This document shows, piece after piece, positions 28,651-36,914 of a stretch of 64,000 bases of DNA (position 1 is its first letter; every line of letters begins with the position of its first letter). A program made the translations under genes and the position numbers. The stretch comes from Halococcus morrhuae DSM 1307 (GTDB lineage Archaea > Halobacteriota > Halobacteria > Halobacteriales > Halococcaceae). The notes beneath the pieces were generated by a model. The model was not told where the DNA came from, did not search any database, and saw nothing but the letters and a program-made list of their open reading frames with translations. The stretch covers positions 27,340 to 91,339 of the forward strand of contig NZ_AOMC01000109.1 in the NCBI RefSeq assembly GCF_000336695.1. Direction: 5' to 3'.

Positions 28651-29742
28651 ATGAGCCAGCGGACGACGCGTCGGCGATATCTCGGCGCGCTCGGGGCGAC
28701 GCTCGCCGCCTCGATCGCCGGCTGTTCCGGCGTCCTCGGCGGCGAGAACACGACGAACGGATCGTCGACGACAGGGACGCCGTCGGGAAACGCGACGAAC
28801 GCCAGCCGCTCCTCTCCGAGTCCGTACACGCAAGTCTACCGCGACACCATCGGCTCGGTCGTCCTCATCAGCGTCACCAGTCGATCGGGCCGGGGTGGAC
28901 AGGGTTCGGGATTCGTCTTCCGTGGGAACCACGTCATCACGAACGCCCACGTCGTCAGCGATGCGAGCGACGTCCAGGTTCGGTTCTCCAAGGGTGAGTG
29001 GCGCTCGGCGTCGGTCGTCGGGACGGACCCGTCGAGCGATCTCGCCGTCGTCGACGTACGGAACACACCCCAGTACGCCGAACCGCTCTCGCTGGTCGAA
29101 TCCGAACCCGCCATCGGCACGGAGGCGGTCGCCATCGGCAACCCGTTCGGGTTGGAAGGCTCGGTCACGTCGGGGCTGGTCAGCGGCGTCAACCGCCTGA
29201 TCCCCGCGCCGAACGGCTACCGGATCCCCGACGCGATCCAGACCGGCGCGCCGGTCAACCCGGGCAACTCGGGCGGCCCGCTCGTCGATCTCGACGGCCG
29301 GGTCATCGGCGTCATCAGCTCCGGCGGCGGCGAAAACCTCGCCTTTGCCGTCTCGGCGGCGCTCGTCGAGCGCGTCGTGCCGTCGCTCATCGAGAACGGC
29401 GCATACGAGCACGCCTACATGGGCGTCGGGCTGCAGACCGTCACACCTGATCTCGCCGATCGTGTGGGACTCGATCGCCCGCGTGGCGTGGCCGTCACGC
29501 AGGTCAGTCAGGACGGCCCGTCGGACGGCACGCTCAGGCAGGGCGACGTCATCGTCGGTCTCGGCGGCGAGAAAATCGCCGGCCGCCAGCAGCTCTCCTC
29601 GTATCTCGCGCTTCAGGCATCGCCGGGCGATACGATCGACGTCACGGTGTTGCGCAACGGCGAGCGCCGAACGCTCTCGCTCACGCTCGGCAGCCGGCCG
29701 GAACAGCCCGGTGCGTTCGAGCGCACGCCCGAATCAGGCTAG
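28651..29742 (+). CDS. HtrA/DegP-like serine protease, Tat lipoprotein
   Basis: A 363-residue secreted quality-control protease. The N-terminus has a twin-arginine motif (RRRYLGA, from residue 7) and lipobox with Cys25 (SIAGC), so it is probably exported folded and lipid-anchored outside the membrane. A Ser/Thr/Asn/Gly linker (about 30-58) leads to the trypsin-like domain with H100 (TNAHVV), D130 (SSDLAVV) and S207 (GNSGGPL). A single PDZ domain (about 262-355) closes the protein. The longer in-frame reading from 28495 is rejected because it would bury the Tat signal. Confidence 0.93.
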   Translation: MSQRTTRRRYLGALGATLAASIAGCSGVLGGENTTNGSSTTGTPSGNATNASRSSPSPYTQVYRDTIGSVVLISVTSRSGRGGQGSGFVFRGNHVITNAHVVSDASDVQVRFSKGEWRSASVVGTDPSSDLAVVDVRNTPQYAEPLSLVESEPAIGTEAVAIGNPFGLEGSVTSGLVSGVNRLIPAPNGYRIPDAIQTGAPVNPGNSGGPLVDLDGRVIGVISSGGGENLAFAVSAALVERVVPSLIENGAYEHAYMGVGLQTVTPDLADRVGLDRPRGVAVTQVSQDGPSDGTLRQGDVIVGLGGEKIAGRQQLSSYLALQASPGDTIDVTVLRNGERRTLSLTLGSRPEQPGAFERTPESG

Positions 29743-29751
29743 CTCGCCCGT

Positions 29752-30144
29752 TCATTCGAGCGCTTCGTCCCCGAACCCGTCGATGCGCGAGTGGACGTAG
29801 GCGGTCCACTCGTCGAGCGTGTCGTGCATCAGCTCTTTCGCCTCGGGTAACGGCGTCGCGGTGTACTGATAGACGTGACCGCCGCCATCGAGCAGTCGGC
29901 GACCGCGGTCGGCGAGGCCCTTCTCGCGCAGCGTCGACAGCGAGCGATTGACGTTCGAACGATCACGATCCAGCTCTTCGGCGAGCTCCGCGACCGTGCT
30001 CTCCGGGCGATCGCACAGCGTCCGATAGGTCCGCGTCTCGTGGCGCTGGATGTCGAAGACGCAGACCATCACCTCCGCGAACCCGGGCTCGGAGTCGACC
30101 ATTAGATCGCGAAACCGCTGCGGGTCCGGATCGGAGTCGATCAT
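29752..30144 (-). CDS. Winged-helix transcriptional regulator
   Basis: A 130-residue DNA-binding protein. A winged helix (about 36-90) is seen as YRTLCDRPESTVAELAEELDRDRSNVNRSLSTLREKGLADRGRRL, similar to TrmB/MarR-type domains. A helical C-terminus may dimerise. A TATA-like TTTATC (30168-30173, minus strand) lies 24-29 bp upstream. It converges on the HtrA gene, leaving 9 bp, and diverges from the membrane protein at 30267, which it may control. The ligand is unknown. Confidence 0.82.
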   Translation of the reverse strand: MIDSDPDPQRFRDLMVDSEPGFAEVMVCVFDIQRHETRTYRTLCDRPESTVAELAEELDRDRSNVNRSLSTLREKGLADRGRRLLDGGGHVYQYTATPLPEAKELMHDTLDEWTAYVHSRIDGFGDEALE

Positions 30145-30231
30145 GGGGACCGTTCGGTGAGCTGGAAGATAAACATCCGCCCGCGGTCGTGCGCGCTTCG
30201 CGCCAATGCGCGCCGTTCGCCAACACGGGTC

Positions 30232-30270
30232 ATGGCTATGTCGGCGCGCAAACTACCGTCGTTCGCATGA
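30232..30270 (+). promoter_or_regulatory. Candidate leader mini-ORF overlapping the start at 30267
   Basis: A 12-codon frame (MAMSARKLPSFA) whose TGA overlaps the ATG of the next gene (ATGA). No clear TATA box lies 25-30 bp before it, so it may be a chance frame. Confidence 0.25.
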
Positions 30271-30737
30271 GCCAAGAAACTCGCACCGACACGACGGCGG
30301 CGACCGGTACACGACTGGCCGACTGGCAGGCGGGCGTCGTTGGCGGCCTGGCGGGCGGCGCGGCGATGGGCGTGCTGATAACCATGCTGATGCCGCCGGT
30401 CATCGAGATGGCGATTCCGGCGCTGTACGGCCTTCAGGGCGGGCTCGCCGGCTGGATCGTCCACATGGCCCACAGCGCGATCCTCGGCGTGGTGTTCGCC
30501 GCGATCGCGGCCACCACGGGCATCGGGAACGGTATCGGCCGATCGACGATCGCCGGCCTCGTGTACGGGGTCGTCCTCTGGGCGGTGCTCGCGGCGCTCG
30601 TGATGCCGATCTGGTTACAAACAGTGGGCTTCGCCGGCGCGCCGCCGCTCCCGAATTTCGCGCTCCCCGGGAGTCTCCCGGCCCACGCCGTCTACGGCGT
30701 GCCCGTCGGCGCGATCGTCCCGCTGCTCGGGAACTAG
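30267..30737 (+). CDS. Membrane protein with four helices, unknown
   Basis: A 156-residue hydrophobic protein with about four membrane segments (near 26-48, 64-86, 92-115 and 134-153), rich in Gly and Ala. Its Met/Pro-rich second half of helix one (VLITMLMPPVIEM) and the histidine in helix two (VHMAHSAILGVVF) are notable. It resembles unassigned haloarchaeal membrane proteins sometimes labelled as histidine kinase-like without a kinase domain. It diverges from the winged-helix regulator and overlaps the argF stop by four bases. Confidence 0.65.
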   Translation: MSQETRTDTTAATGTRLADWQAGVVGGLAGGAAMGVLITMLMPPVIEMAIPALYGLQGGLAGWIVHMAHSAILGVVFAAIAATTGIGNGIGRSTIAGLVYGVVLWAVLAALVMPIWLQTVGFAGAPPLPNFALPGSLPAHAVYGVPVGAIVPLLGN

Positions 30738-31639
30738 CGCGCGTCGAGCAAGAAGCTCAGTAACCCCTTCTGGGCGTGCAGGCGATTTTCGGCCTGTCGC
30801 CAGACGAGCGAGCGCTCGCTCTCGATCACCGTGTCGGTGATCTCCTCGCCGCGGTGGGCCGGCAGGCAGTGCAGCACGCGCGCGTCGGTTCCCGCGAGCA
30901 GCTGCTCGTTCAGCTGGAAGCCGCTCTCTTGAAAGGCGGTGCGCTTTTTCTCCCCACTCGTCTCGCCCATGCTCACCCAGACGTCGGTGTAGATCGCGTC
31001 GGCATCGGCGACCGCCCGCTCGGGATCGTCGGTCGTCGTCGGTCGTGCGCCGAGTTCCGCTGCTTGCTCCAGTACATCGTCGTCGATCCCGTACCCCTCG
31101 GGCGTCGCCACGGTAAGCTCGATGCCGGCGAGCGCACAGCCAAGCACGAACGATTGAGCGACGTTGTTGCCGTCGCCGACCCAGGTCACCCGCGAGTCGA
31201 AGCCGATCGTCTCGCGGATCGTGAGCAGGTCAGCGAGCGTCTGGCAGGGGTGGGCGTCGTCGGTCAGTCCGTTGACGATCGGCACCGTGGCGTGGGCGGC
31301 GAGCTCTTCGAGATCGTCGTGCTCGAACAGCCGCACCATCGCGCAGTCGACGAAGCCCGAGAGCGTGCGCGCGGTGTCCTTCAGGGGTTCGCGCTCGCCG
31401 AGCCCGATGTCCTCCGGGCCGAGGAAGATGGCGTGGCCGCCGAGTTGGGTCATCCCGGTCTCGAAGGAGATGCGCGTCCGCGCGCTCGGCTTCTCGAAGA
31501 CCATGCCAAGCGTCTGGCGTTCGAGCAGCGGCTCGCGCTCGCCGCGATCTACCTGTGATTTGAGCTCGCTCGCCGTGTCGAGCACCGTCGTCAGCTCGTC
31601 GGCCGAGAGATCGTCGATATCGGTGAAATGCCGAGTCAT
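30734..31639 (-). CDS. argF: Ornithine carbamoyltransferase
   Basis: A 301-residue enzyme joining carbamoyl phosphate and ornithine to give citrulline. The carbamoyl-phosphate motif SARTR is seen in EKPSARTRISFE (about 52-63). HPCQTLADL and the ornithine-binding HCLPAHRGEE near residue 260 are present. It is the last gene of the seven-gene minus-strand arginine operon; its ATG overlaps the stop of the upstream hydrolase gene by four bases. It is the anabolic type by context. Confidence 0.95.
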   Translation of the reverse strand: MTRHFTDIDDLSADELTTVLDTASELKSQVDRGEREPLLERQTLGMVFEKPSARTRISFETGMTQLGGHAIFLGPEDIGLGEREPLKDTARTLSGFVDCAMVRLFEHDDLEELAAHATVPIVNGLTDDAHPCQTLADLLTIRETIGFDSRVTWVGDGNNVAQSFVLGCALAGIELTVATPEGYGIDDDVLEQAAELGARPTTTDDPERAVADADAIYTDVWVSMGETSGEKKRTAFQESGFQLNEQLLAGTDARVLHCLPAHRGEEITDTVIESERSLVWRQAENRLHAQKGLLSFLLDAR

Positions 31640-32697
31640 GCATCCCCCGTGATCCGTTCGGCGACGGTACAGAGCACTTCGACGCTCGTGTCGAACTCGG
31701 CGAGCGGGAGGCGCTCGTCGGGCGCGTGATCGAAGTCCGAATCGCCCGGGCCGTAGGTGACCATCGGGCAGTCCCAGGCACGATAGATGTTCATATCGCT
31801 GGTGCCCGTCTTGCGGAGGCTGCGCGGTTCGCCGCCCGCCTCCCGGATCGCCGCGCGGAACGCGCTCGCGAGCGGCGTCCTTGGGCTCGCCATCACGGGA
31901 TCGACGCTGTCGTGCCAGCGCACGGTCCCAGTATCGAGTTCACCGTCGGCCATCTCGCGCACCTCGTCGACGGTGAGGCTCGGCGGCACGCGCAGCTGGA
32001 CGTCCATCGTCGCCTCGACGGAGAGCCCGTCGTCGCTCACACCGCCCGCGATCGCGGTGGCCTTCGGCGTGACGCGCTCGAAGACCGGCGTCCACTCTTC
32101 GCCCTCGTCGACGGTCGCCTTCACTCGTGCCCACCACTCCATTGCGTCCTCGATGGCGTTGTTCTCGGGGCGTGAGGTGTGGCCGGACTCGCTCGTGGCG
32201 ACGTAGGTGCCCGCGAGCAGCCCCCGATAGCCGAAAGTGACGCCATCCCAGCCCGAGGGCTCGCCGTTGACCACCGCTCCGGGTGGCTCGCGCGTCGAAA
32301 CGAGATGGCGCGCGCCGTCGGAATCGGTCTCCTCGCCGACGACGCCCGCGAAGCTCACCCCTGTGCGCACGGCCGCGACCGCCATCGCTGCGAGCGGGCC
32401 GGTCGCGTCGACGCTGCCGCGCCCCCAGAGGACCTCTTCGCCGCCATCCGCTTCGACACGGACCGGAATCTCGCCGGGCACGGTGTCGATGTGGGAGGTC
32501 AGCAGTACGGCGTCGTCCGCCGGTGCACGGACGTTGCCGACCGCGTCGATCGTCGCCGCGCGCCCGTGTGCTTCGAAGAAATCGACGAGGCGCTCCGCAC
32601 AGGCGCGCTCCTCGCCGGTCGGCGACGGGGTTTCGACGAGCGAGACGAGCAGGTCGCGCGCCCGACTCGCCGAAACGCTTGCGACGCTCTCGCTCAC
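31636..32697 (-). CDS. lysK: [ArgW]-ornithine hydrolase (LysK/ArgE-like, M20 family)
   Basis: A 353-residue M20-family metallopeptidase. Metal-site motifs SHIDTVPGE, GRGSVDATGPLAA and GEETDSDGARH are visible. In archaea of this type it releases ornithine (or lysine) from the gamma-carboxyl link to the C-terminal Glu of the LysW/ArgW carrier. Because the operon has argF downstream, ornithine is the likely product. The GTG at 32697 overlaps the argD stop (GTGA) and begins the family-typical N-terminus VSESVASVSASRARDLL. The longer upstream frame has no such resemblance. Confidence 0.9.
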   Translation of the reverse strand: MSESVASVSASRARDLLVSLVETPSPTGEERACAERLVDFFEAHGRAATIDAVGNVRAPADDAVLLTSHIDTVPGEIPVRVEADGGEEVLWGRGSVDATGPLAAMAVAAVRTGVSFAGVVGEETDSDGARHLVSTREPPGAVVNGEPSGWDGVTFGYRGLLAGTYVATSESGHTSRPENNAIEDAMEWWARVKATVDEGEEWTPVFERVTPKATAIAGGVSDDGLSVEATMDVQLRVPPSLTVDEVREMADGELDTGTVRWHDSVDPVMASPRTPLASAFRAAIREAGGEPRSLRKTGTSDMNIYRAWDCPMVTYGPGDSDFDHAPDERLPLAEFDTSVEVLCTVAERITGDA

Positions 32698-33830
32698 GAC
32701 TCCCCTCCGAGCACGGACGCGAGCGCGTCGACGACCCGATCGGCGTCCGTCTCGTCCATCACCAGCGGCGGGAGCAGCCTGACGACCGACCGGCCGGCCG
32801 GCAGCGCCAGGATCGAGTGATCGAGCGCGAGATCGCGGAGAACGCGGTTGGCCCCGCACTTGACCTCGATACCGACCATCAGCCCCATACCCCGGATTTC
32901 GCGGACGTCATCGCCGACCGCCGCCCGGAGTTCGGTTTCGAGATAGTTGCCCACGTTCCCGGCGTGTGCGGGCATCTCCTCCTCGACCAGCGTCGAGAGA
33001 GTGGCGTCGATGGCGGCGCTCACGACCGGCCCCCCACTAAACGTCGAGTTGTGTGAGCCGTGGCTCTCGGCGATCCAGTCGGCACAGAGCGCCGCGCCGG
33101 CGGGCAGGCCGTTCGCCAGCCCCTTCGCCGTCGTGAGCACGTCGGGCGTCACGCCCTCGTGCTCGCAGGCCCACAGTTCCCCTGTTCTTCCCATCCCGGT
33201 CTGCACTTCGTCGAGGATCAGGGCTGCGCCCGCCTGCTCGGTCTGTTCGCGCGCTGCCGCGAGATAGCCCTCGGGCGGGCGGTTGATGCCACCTTCACCC
33301 TGGACGGGTTCCAGGATCAGCGCGGCCGTCTCGTCGTCCACCGCATCCGCGAGCGCCGCTTCGTCACCGTAGGGAACGAACTCAACGTCGCCGATCAGCG
33401 GCTCGTAGGGGTCGCGATACTCGTTTTTCCACGTGGTCGCGAGCGCGCCCATCGTCCGCCCGTGGAAGCCCTGCATCGTGGCGACGATCTTCGAGTCGCC
33501 GGTGGCGCTCCGGGCGAATTTCAGCGCCGCCTCGTTCGCCTCGGTCCCCGAATTGCAGAGCCAGACGTTTTCCAGTCCCTCCGGCGCGGCGGCTTCGAGC
33601 GCCGCGTTCGCCCGCTCGCGCGCTGCGACGGGATAGGAGGCCTGCACGAACGTCAGCCGTTCCAGTTGCCCGCGGATCGCCTCGGTCACTGTCGAATGGG
33701 TGTGGCCGAGCGGCGCACAGGCGTAGCTCGCCCCGCAGTCGAGATATTCGTCGCCGCTCTCGCCGTAGAGATGAACGCCCTCGCCGCGTTCGAGACGGAT
33801 CGGCTTCTCGGCGTGGACGAAGCCGCTCAT
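32694..33830 (-). CDS. argD: [ArgW]-glutamate-semialdehyde aminotransferase (ArgD/LysJ)
   Basis: A 378-residue class III PLP aminotransferase. The PLP lysine lies in TTAKGLANGLPAGA near residue 230, with the Asp of the LILDEVQTGMGRTGE motif before it. It transaminates the carrier-bound semialdehyde to the carrier-bound ornithine form, with glutamate as donor. It overlaps both neighbours by four bases (argB upstream, lysK downstream). The family also acts on N-acetylornithine; the carrier substrate is inferred from lysW and argX in the operon. Confidence 0.94.
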   Translation of the reverse strand: MSGFVHAEKPIRLERGEGVHLYGESGDEYLDCGASYACAPLGHTHSTVTEAIRGQLERLTFVQASYPVAARERANAALEAAAPEGLENVWLCNSGTEANEAALKFARSATGDSKIVATMQGFHGRTMGALATTWKNEYRDPYEPLIGDVEFVPYGDEAALADAVDDETAALILEPVQGEGGINRPPEGYLAAAREQTEQAGAALILDEVQTGMGRTGELWACEHEGVTPDVLTTAKGLANGLPAGAALCADWIAESHGSHNSTFSGGPVVSAAIDATLSTLVEEEMPAHAGNVGNYLETELRAAVGDDVREIRGMGLMVGIEVKCGANRVLRDLALDHSILALPAGRSVVRLLPPLVMDETDADRVVDALASVLGGES

Positions 33831-34660
33831 GCCTCGACCTCCCCGAGTACGCCCGGCGAAAGATGCGTTCCACCGCCGTCGAGCGCCGACCGGATCGGAT
33901 TCTCGGAATTGGCGTCGGCGACGACGACCGACGCCGCACCGCCGTCGAGCGCCTCCTTGGCCGCCATCACCTTCTTGCCCATGAACCCCTCGGCGACCGA
34001 CTCGACCCGTTCGAGTTCTTGAGGTGTCGCCGCCCGCTCGATGAGCGTCGCCGGGTCGTCCGGGTCGTCGAGCACACCCGGCACGTCGGTCAGCACGACC
34101 AGAGTCGCGTCGAGCGCGCCGGCGACCGCCGCGGCCGCGCGGTCGGCGTCGGCGTTCACAGGTGTATGGTCGTCAGCCACCATCGGGACCGTCACGACCG
34201 GCGTGTAGCCGTCCGCGAGCAGCGATTCGAGCAGATCGTCGTTGACCGACTCGATCTTCCCGGAGTGCTCGCCGCGGCGGATCTTCGTCTTTCCGTCCTC
34301 GACGACCTTCACCGCGGACTTCCGCGGCCCGGTCAGCAGTCCGCCGTCGACGCCCGACAGTCCGAGCGCGTCCACACCGTCCGCCCGCAACTGCGCGGTG
34401 AGGTCCGTGTTCAGCTTTCCGGGCAGCACCATCTCGAAGACTTCCATCGTGCGCTCGTCGGTGAACCGCCCGACGACGCCGCGTGGCGTCTCGACGTACT
34501 CCGGCTCCTCGCCGAGCTCGTCGAGCGTCTCGTCGACCGCCGTCGAGCCGCCGTGGACGACGACACAGTCTTCGCCCTCGTCGACGAGCGCCGCCACGTC
34601 CGCGACGGCCCCGGCCGGGTTCACCGCCCGCGCGCCGCCGACTTTCACGACGACTGTCAT
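33827..34660 (-). CDS. argB: [ArgW]-glutamate kinase (ArgB/LysZ)
   Basis: A 277-residue amino acid kinase that phosphorylates the carrier-bound glutamate. The N-terminal glycine-rich motif VVKVGGARAV, the VVVHGGSTAVDE loop and the ATP-binding TDVPGVLDDP segment are visible. The initial GGA loop resembles LysZ-type kinases more than the GGN of classical N-acetylglutamate kinases, agreeing with a carrier substrate. Its ATG shares one base with the argC stop (TGATG), a coupled arrangement. Confidence 0.93.
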   Translation of the reverse strand: MTVVVKVGGARAVNPAGAVADVAALVDEGEDCVVVHGGSTAVDETLDELGEEPEYVETPRGVVGRFTDERTMEVFEMVLPGKLNTDLTAQLRADGVDALGLSGVDGGLLTGPRKSAVKVVEDGKTKIRRGEHSGKIESVNDDLLESLLADGYTPVVTVPMVADDHTPVNADADRAAAAVAGALDATLVVLTDVPGVLDDPDDPATLIERAATPQELERVESVAEGFMGKKVMAAKEALDGGAASVVVADANSENPIRSALDGGGTHLSPGVLGEVEA

Positions 34661-35697
34661 CAGGGCGCTCCCACGGGATGCAACCCCTGAAAACCGAGTC
34701 CAGCTGTCTCCTCGAACCCGCAGGAAATGTTCGCCGCATGGACGGCCTGGCCTGCCGATCCCTTCATCATGTTGTCGATCGCCGAAAAGACGACGATGCG
34801 TTTGTTACTGGGGTCGAGCTCGAACCCGACCTCCGCGTAGTTGGTGCCCGCCACCGCCTTCGGTTCGGGATAGCGATAGACGCCCGTGCCGCCGGCCACG
34901 AGCCTGACGAACGGTTCGTCGTCGTAGGTCTCGCGAAAGGCACCCCAGAGATCGCCGGTCGTCACCGGTTCGTCTGGAAAGACGTGACAGGTCGCCGCTG
35001 CACCACGGGTCATGTCGACCGCGTGGGCGCTGAAGGCCGTCTCGCAGCCGAACTCGGCCTGGATCTCGGCCTCGTGGCGGTGGCCCGTCGGCGCGTACGG
35101 TCTGACGACGCCCGACCGCTCGGCGTGCGACGACGCCTTCGAGCTTCCGGCACCGCCTTCCGAGGAACCGACTTTGACGTCAACCACCAGCTGCTCGCTC
35201 CCGTCCAAAATTCCGCCGTCGAACAGCGGTGCGAGTCCCAGAATGGTGGCGGTCGCGTTGCAGCCACCCGCCGCGATCAGCGACGCACCCGGCAACTCTT
35301 CGCGGTTGCGCTCGGGGAGCGCGTACACCGATTCCTCCAGGAGCTCGGGCCGGCTGTGGCCGTCGTACCACTCGTCGTATTCGGCCTCGCTATCCAGCCT
35401 GAAGTCGGCGCTCAGATCGACGACCGTGTCGGCCGCTTCCTGGAAGGCGTCGATATGCTCCATCGACACGCCATGCGGGGTGGCGGCGAACAGCACGTCG
35501 ACGCTATCGAGATCGGTCGGCTCGCTGAAGCGCACGTCGAGCTCCCGGAGATTGGGATGCACACTACCGATCGTCTTGTTCGCGTACTCACGACTGGTCG
35601 CCTGTGCGACCGTGAACTCCGGGTGGCTGGTGAGCAGGCGCAGCAGTTCGCCGCCGGTGAACCCGCTCGCGCCGACGACGGAGGCGGTATGGCTCAT
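34660..35697 (-). CDS. argC: [ArgW]-glutamyl-phosphate reductase (ArgC/LysY)
   Basis: A 345-residue NADPH-dependent reductase. The N-terminal VVGASGFTGGELLRLL fold binds the cofactor, and the catalytic Cys is in AAGGCNATATIL near residue 150. GSSEGGAGSS and a conserved C-terminal HAANISCGFEETAGL follow. It reduces the carrier-bound acyl phosphate to the semialdehyde. It sits between argX (22 bp gap) and argB (one-base overlap). Confidence 0.94.
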   Translation of the reverse strand: MSHTASVVGASGFTGGELLRLLTSHPEFTVAQATSREYANKTIGSVHPNLRELDVRFSEPTDLDSVDVLFAATPHGVSMEHIDAFQEAADTVVDLSADFRLDSEAEYDEWYDGHSRPELLEESVYALPERNREELPGASLIAAGGCNATATILGLAPLFDGGILDGSEQLVVDVKVGSSEGGAGSSKASSHAERSGVVRPYAPTGHRHEAEIQAEFGCETAFSAHAVDMTRGAAATCHVFPDEPVTTGDLWGAFRETYDDEPFVRLVAGGTGVYRYPEPKAVAGTNYAEVGFELDPSNKRIVVFSAIDNMMKGSAGQAVHAANISCGFEETAGLGFQGLHPVGAP

Positions 35698-35719
35698 TCG
35701 TTCGTCCTCGTGGCCGCCG

Positions 35720-36592
35720 TCATGCGGGGACCTCGGCGGGTTCGGCGCTCTTCGCCCTCGTTTCGAGCCAGTCGACGACCTTCCCGGGGACGTCGACGTC
35801 TGCGACCCCGTCGAGCGCCTTGAACTCGACCGTGTGATTCACTTCGTGGACCGTATAGGAATCGCCCGTCTCCATCAGGTCCACACCCAAGAGTCCGCCG
35901 CCGACTGCCTCGCTGGCGCGGGCGACGAGATCGCGTGCCTCATCGTCGAGTTCGAAGCACTCGGTTTCGGCACCCTTCGCCGCGTTCGTGAGCCAGTGAT
36001 CCGAGGACCGGACCATCGCCGCCACGGGCTCGCCGTCGGTCGCCAGCACGCGGATGTCACGTCCGGGTTTCTCGACGAACTCCTGGATGTAGAACACCTT
36101 GTGCTCGTAGTGACCCAGGGTGGCCTTGTGTTCCAGAATCGCTTCGGCGGCGCTTCTGGAGTCGATCTTCGCCATCAGGCGACCCCACGAGCCGATGACG
36201 GGTTTGAGGACGCAGGGATAGCCGAACTCCTCGATGCATTCCATCGCGCTCTCCTTGGTGAAGGCGACCTCCGTACGCGGGGTGGGCACCCCGGCTCCCG
36301 CGAGCGCGAGGCTGTTCTTGGCCTTGTCGGCACAGATGTCGGCGGTCGCGGGATCGTTGATCACCGGGATCCCGTAGGCCGCGAGGAACTGCGTCGCGTA
36401 CCGGCTCCGGCTGGTCGCCAGACAGCGGTCGACGACGATGTCGACGTCGGCGAGCGCCGCCGGCGGCTCCGAGAGCCCGAAGCGCTGGTCGCGCACGTCG
36501 ACTTTCACGACCTCGTGGCCGCGCTCGCGGAGCTCGCCGAGCAGGAGTTTCTCGTCCTGCCTGATACGCGAGTAGAGGACGCCTATCTTCAC
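35720..36592 (-). CDS. argX: Glutamate-[ArgW] ligase, ATP-grasp (LysX/ArgX)
   Basis: A 290-residue RimK-like ATP-grasp ligase that attaches the amino group of glutamate to the C-terminal Glu of the carrier protein. Visible features are the N-terminal fold MKIGVLYSRIRQDEK, the ATP-binding PCVLKPVIGSWGR, YIQEFVEKPGRDIRV, and the metal-binding GVDLMETGDSYTVHEVNHTVEF near the end. The start codon is GTG, two bases after the lysW stop. Substrate choice between glutamate and aminoadipate is inferred from the arginine genes around it; I cannot read it from the sequence alone. Confidence 0.92.
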   Translation of the reverse strand: MKIGVLYSRIRQDEKLLLGELRERGHEVVKVDVRDQRFGLSEPPAALADVDIVVDRCLATSRSRYATQFLAAYGIPVINDPATADICADKAKNSLALAGAGVPTPRTEVAFTKESAMECIEEFGYPCVLKPVIGSWGRLMAKIDSRSAAEAILEHKATLGHYEHKVFYIQEFVEKPGRDIRVLATDGEPVAAMVRSSDHWLTNAAKGAETECFELDDEARDLVARASEAVGGGLLGVDLMETGDSYTVHEVNHTVEFKALDGVADVDVPGKVVDWLETRAKSAEPAEVPA

Positions 36593-36594
36593 GC

Positions 36595-36759
36595 TTACTC
36601 CCCCCAGTCTTCCTCGAGCTCGGGGGCGGTTTCGAGTTCGACAGGACCCGTCGCGACCACTTCGAGCTCGCCGCCGCAGGTGCCACAGTCGATGATCTCA
36701 CCGGTCTCCACGTCGTCGTGCAGGGACAGTTCGGCCCCACATTCGGGACAGTTCGCCAT
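36595..36759 (-). CDS. lysW: Amino-group carrier protein LysW/ArgW
   Basis: A 54-residue zinc-binding, acidic carrier protein. It starts MANCPECGAEL and carries a second Cys pair (CGTCGGELEVV), so one zinc site of four Cys. It ends EDWGE, the conserved tail whose terminal Glu side chain holds the growing intermediate during arginine (or lysine) synthesis. It is the first gene of the operon, two bases before argX, and has a TATA-like TTTAAGC 27-33 bp upstream. It protects the amino group as N-acetylation does in bacteria. Confidence 0.93.
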   Translation of the reverse strand: MANCPECGAELSLHDDVETGEIIDCGTCGGELEVVATGPVELETAPELEEDWGE

Positions 36760-36785
36760 TGTGTCCCCACCTCACCCGGGAATCC

Positions 36786-36792
36786 GCTTAAA
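36786..36792 (-). promoter_or_regulatory. TATA box of the lysW-argF operon
   Basis: Minus-strand TTTAAGC lies 27-33 bp upstream of the lysW ATG. It supports a separate transcript for the seven-gene operon, independent of argGH upstream. Confidence 0.55.
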
Positions 36793-36893
36793 CCCTTCGG
36801 ACCTGTTCGATAGTTTACAAAAGATATGAACGGCTCTCGACGTCGAAATCGGGCGGTTCGCGCGTTTCGTCGGTATCGACGAAGTGAAATGTT

Positions 36894-36907
36894 CCCCCTC
36901 GCGGGGG
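36894..36907 (-). terminator. Hairpin after argH
   Basis: Five C (36894-36898) and five G (36903-36907) form a short GC stem with a 4-base loop, 7 bp beyond the argH stop. On the minus strand it is followed by AACATTTCAC, a weak T-run. It probably ends or attenuates the argGH transcript before the lysW promoter. Confidence 0.4.
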
Positions 36908-36914
36908 CGGTCGC

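Noticed and set aside
30181..30215. Cluster of GCGCGC-type repeats near the regulator/membrane protein gap
   Set aside because: Short GC alternations are expected at this base composition and form no clean inverted repeat.
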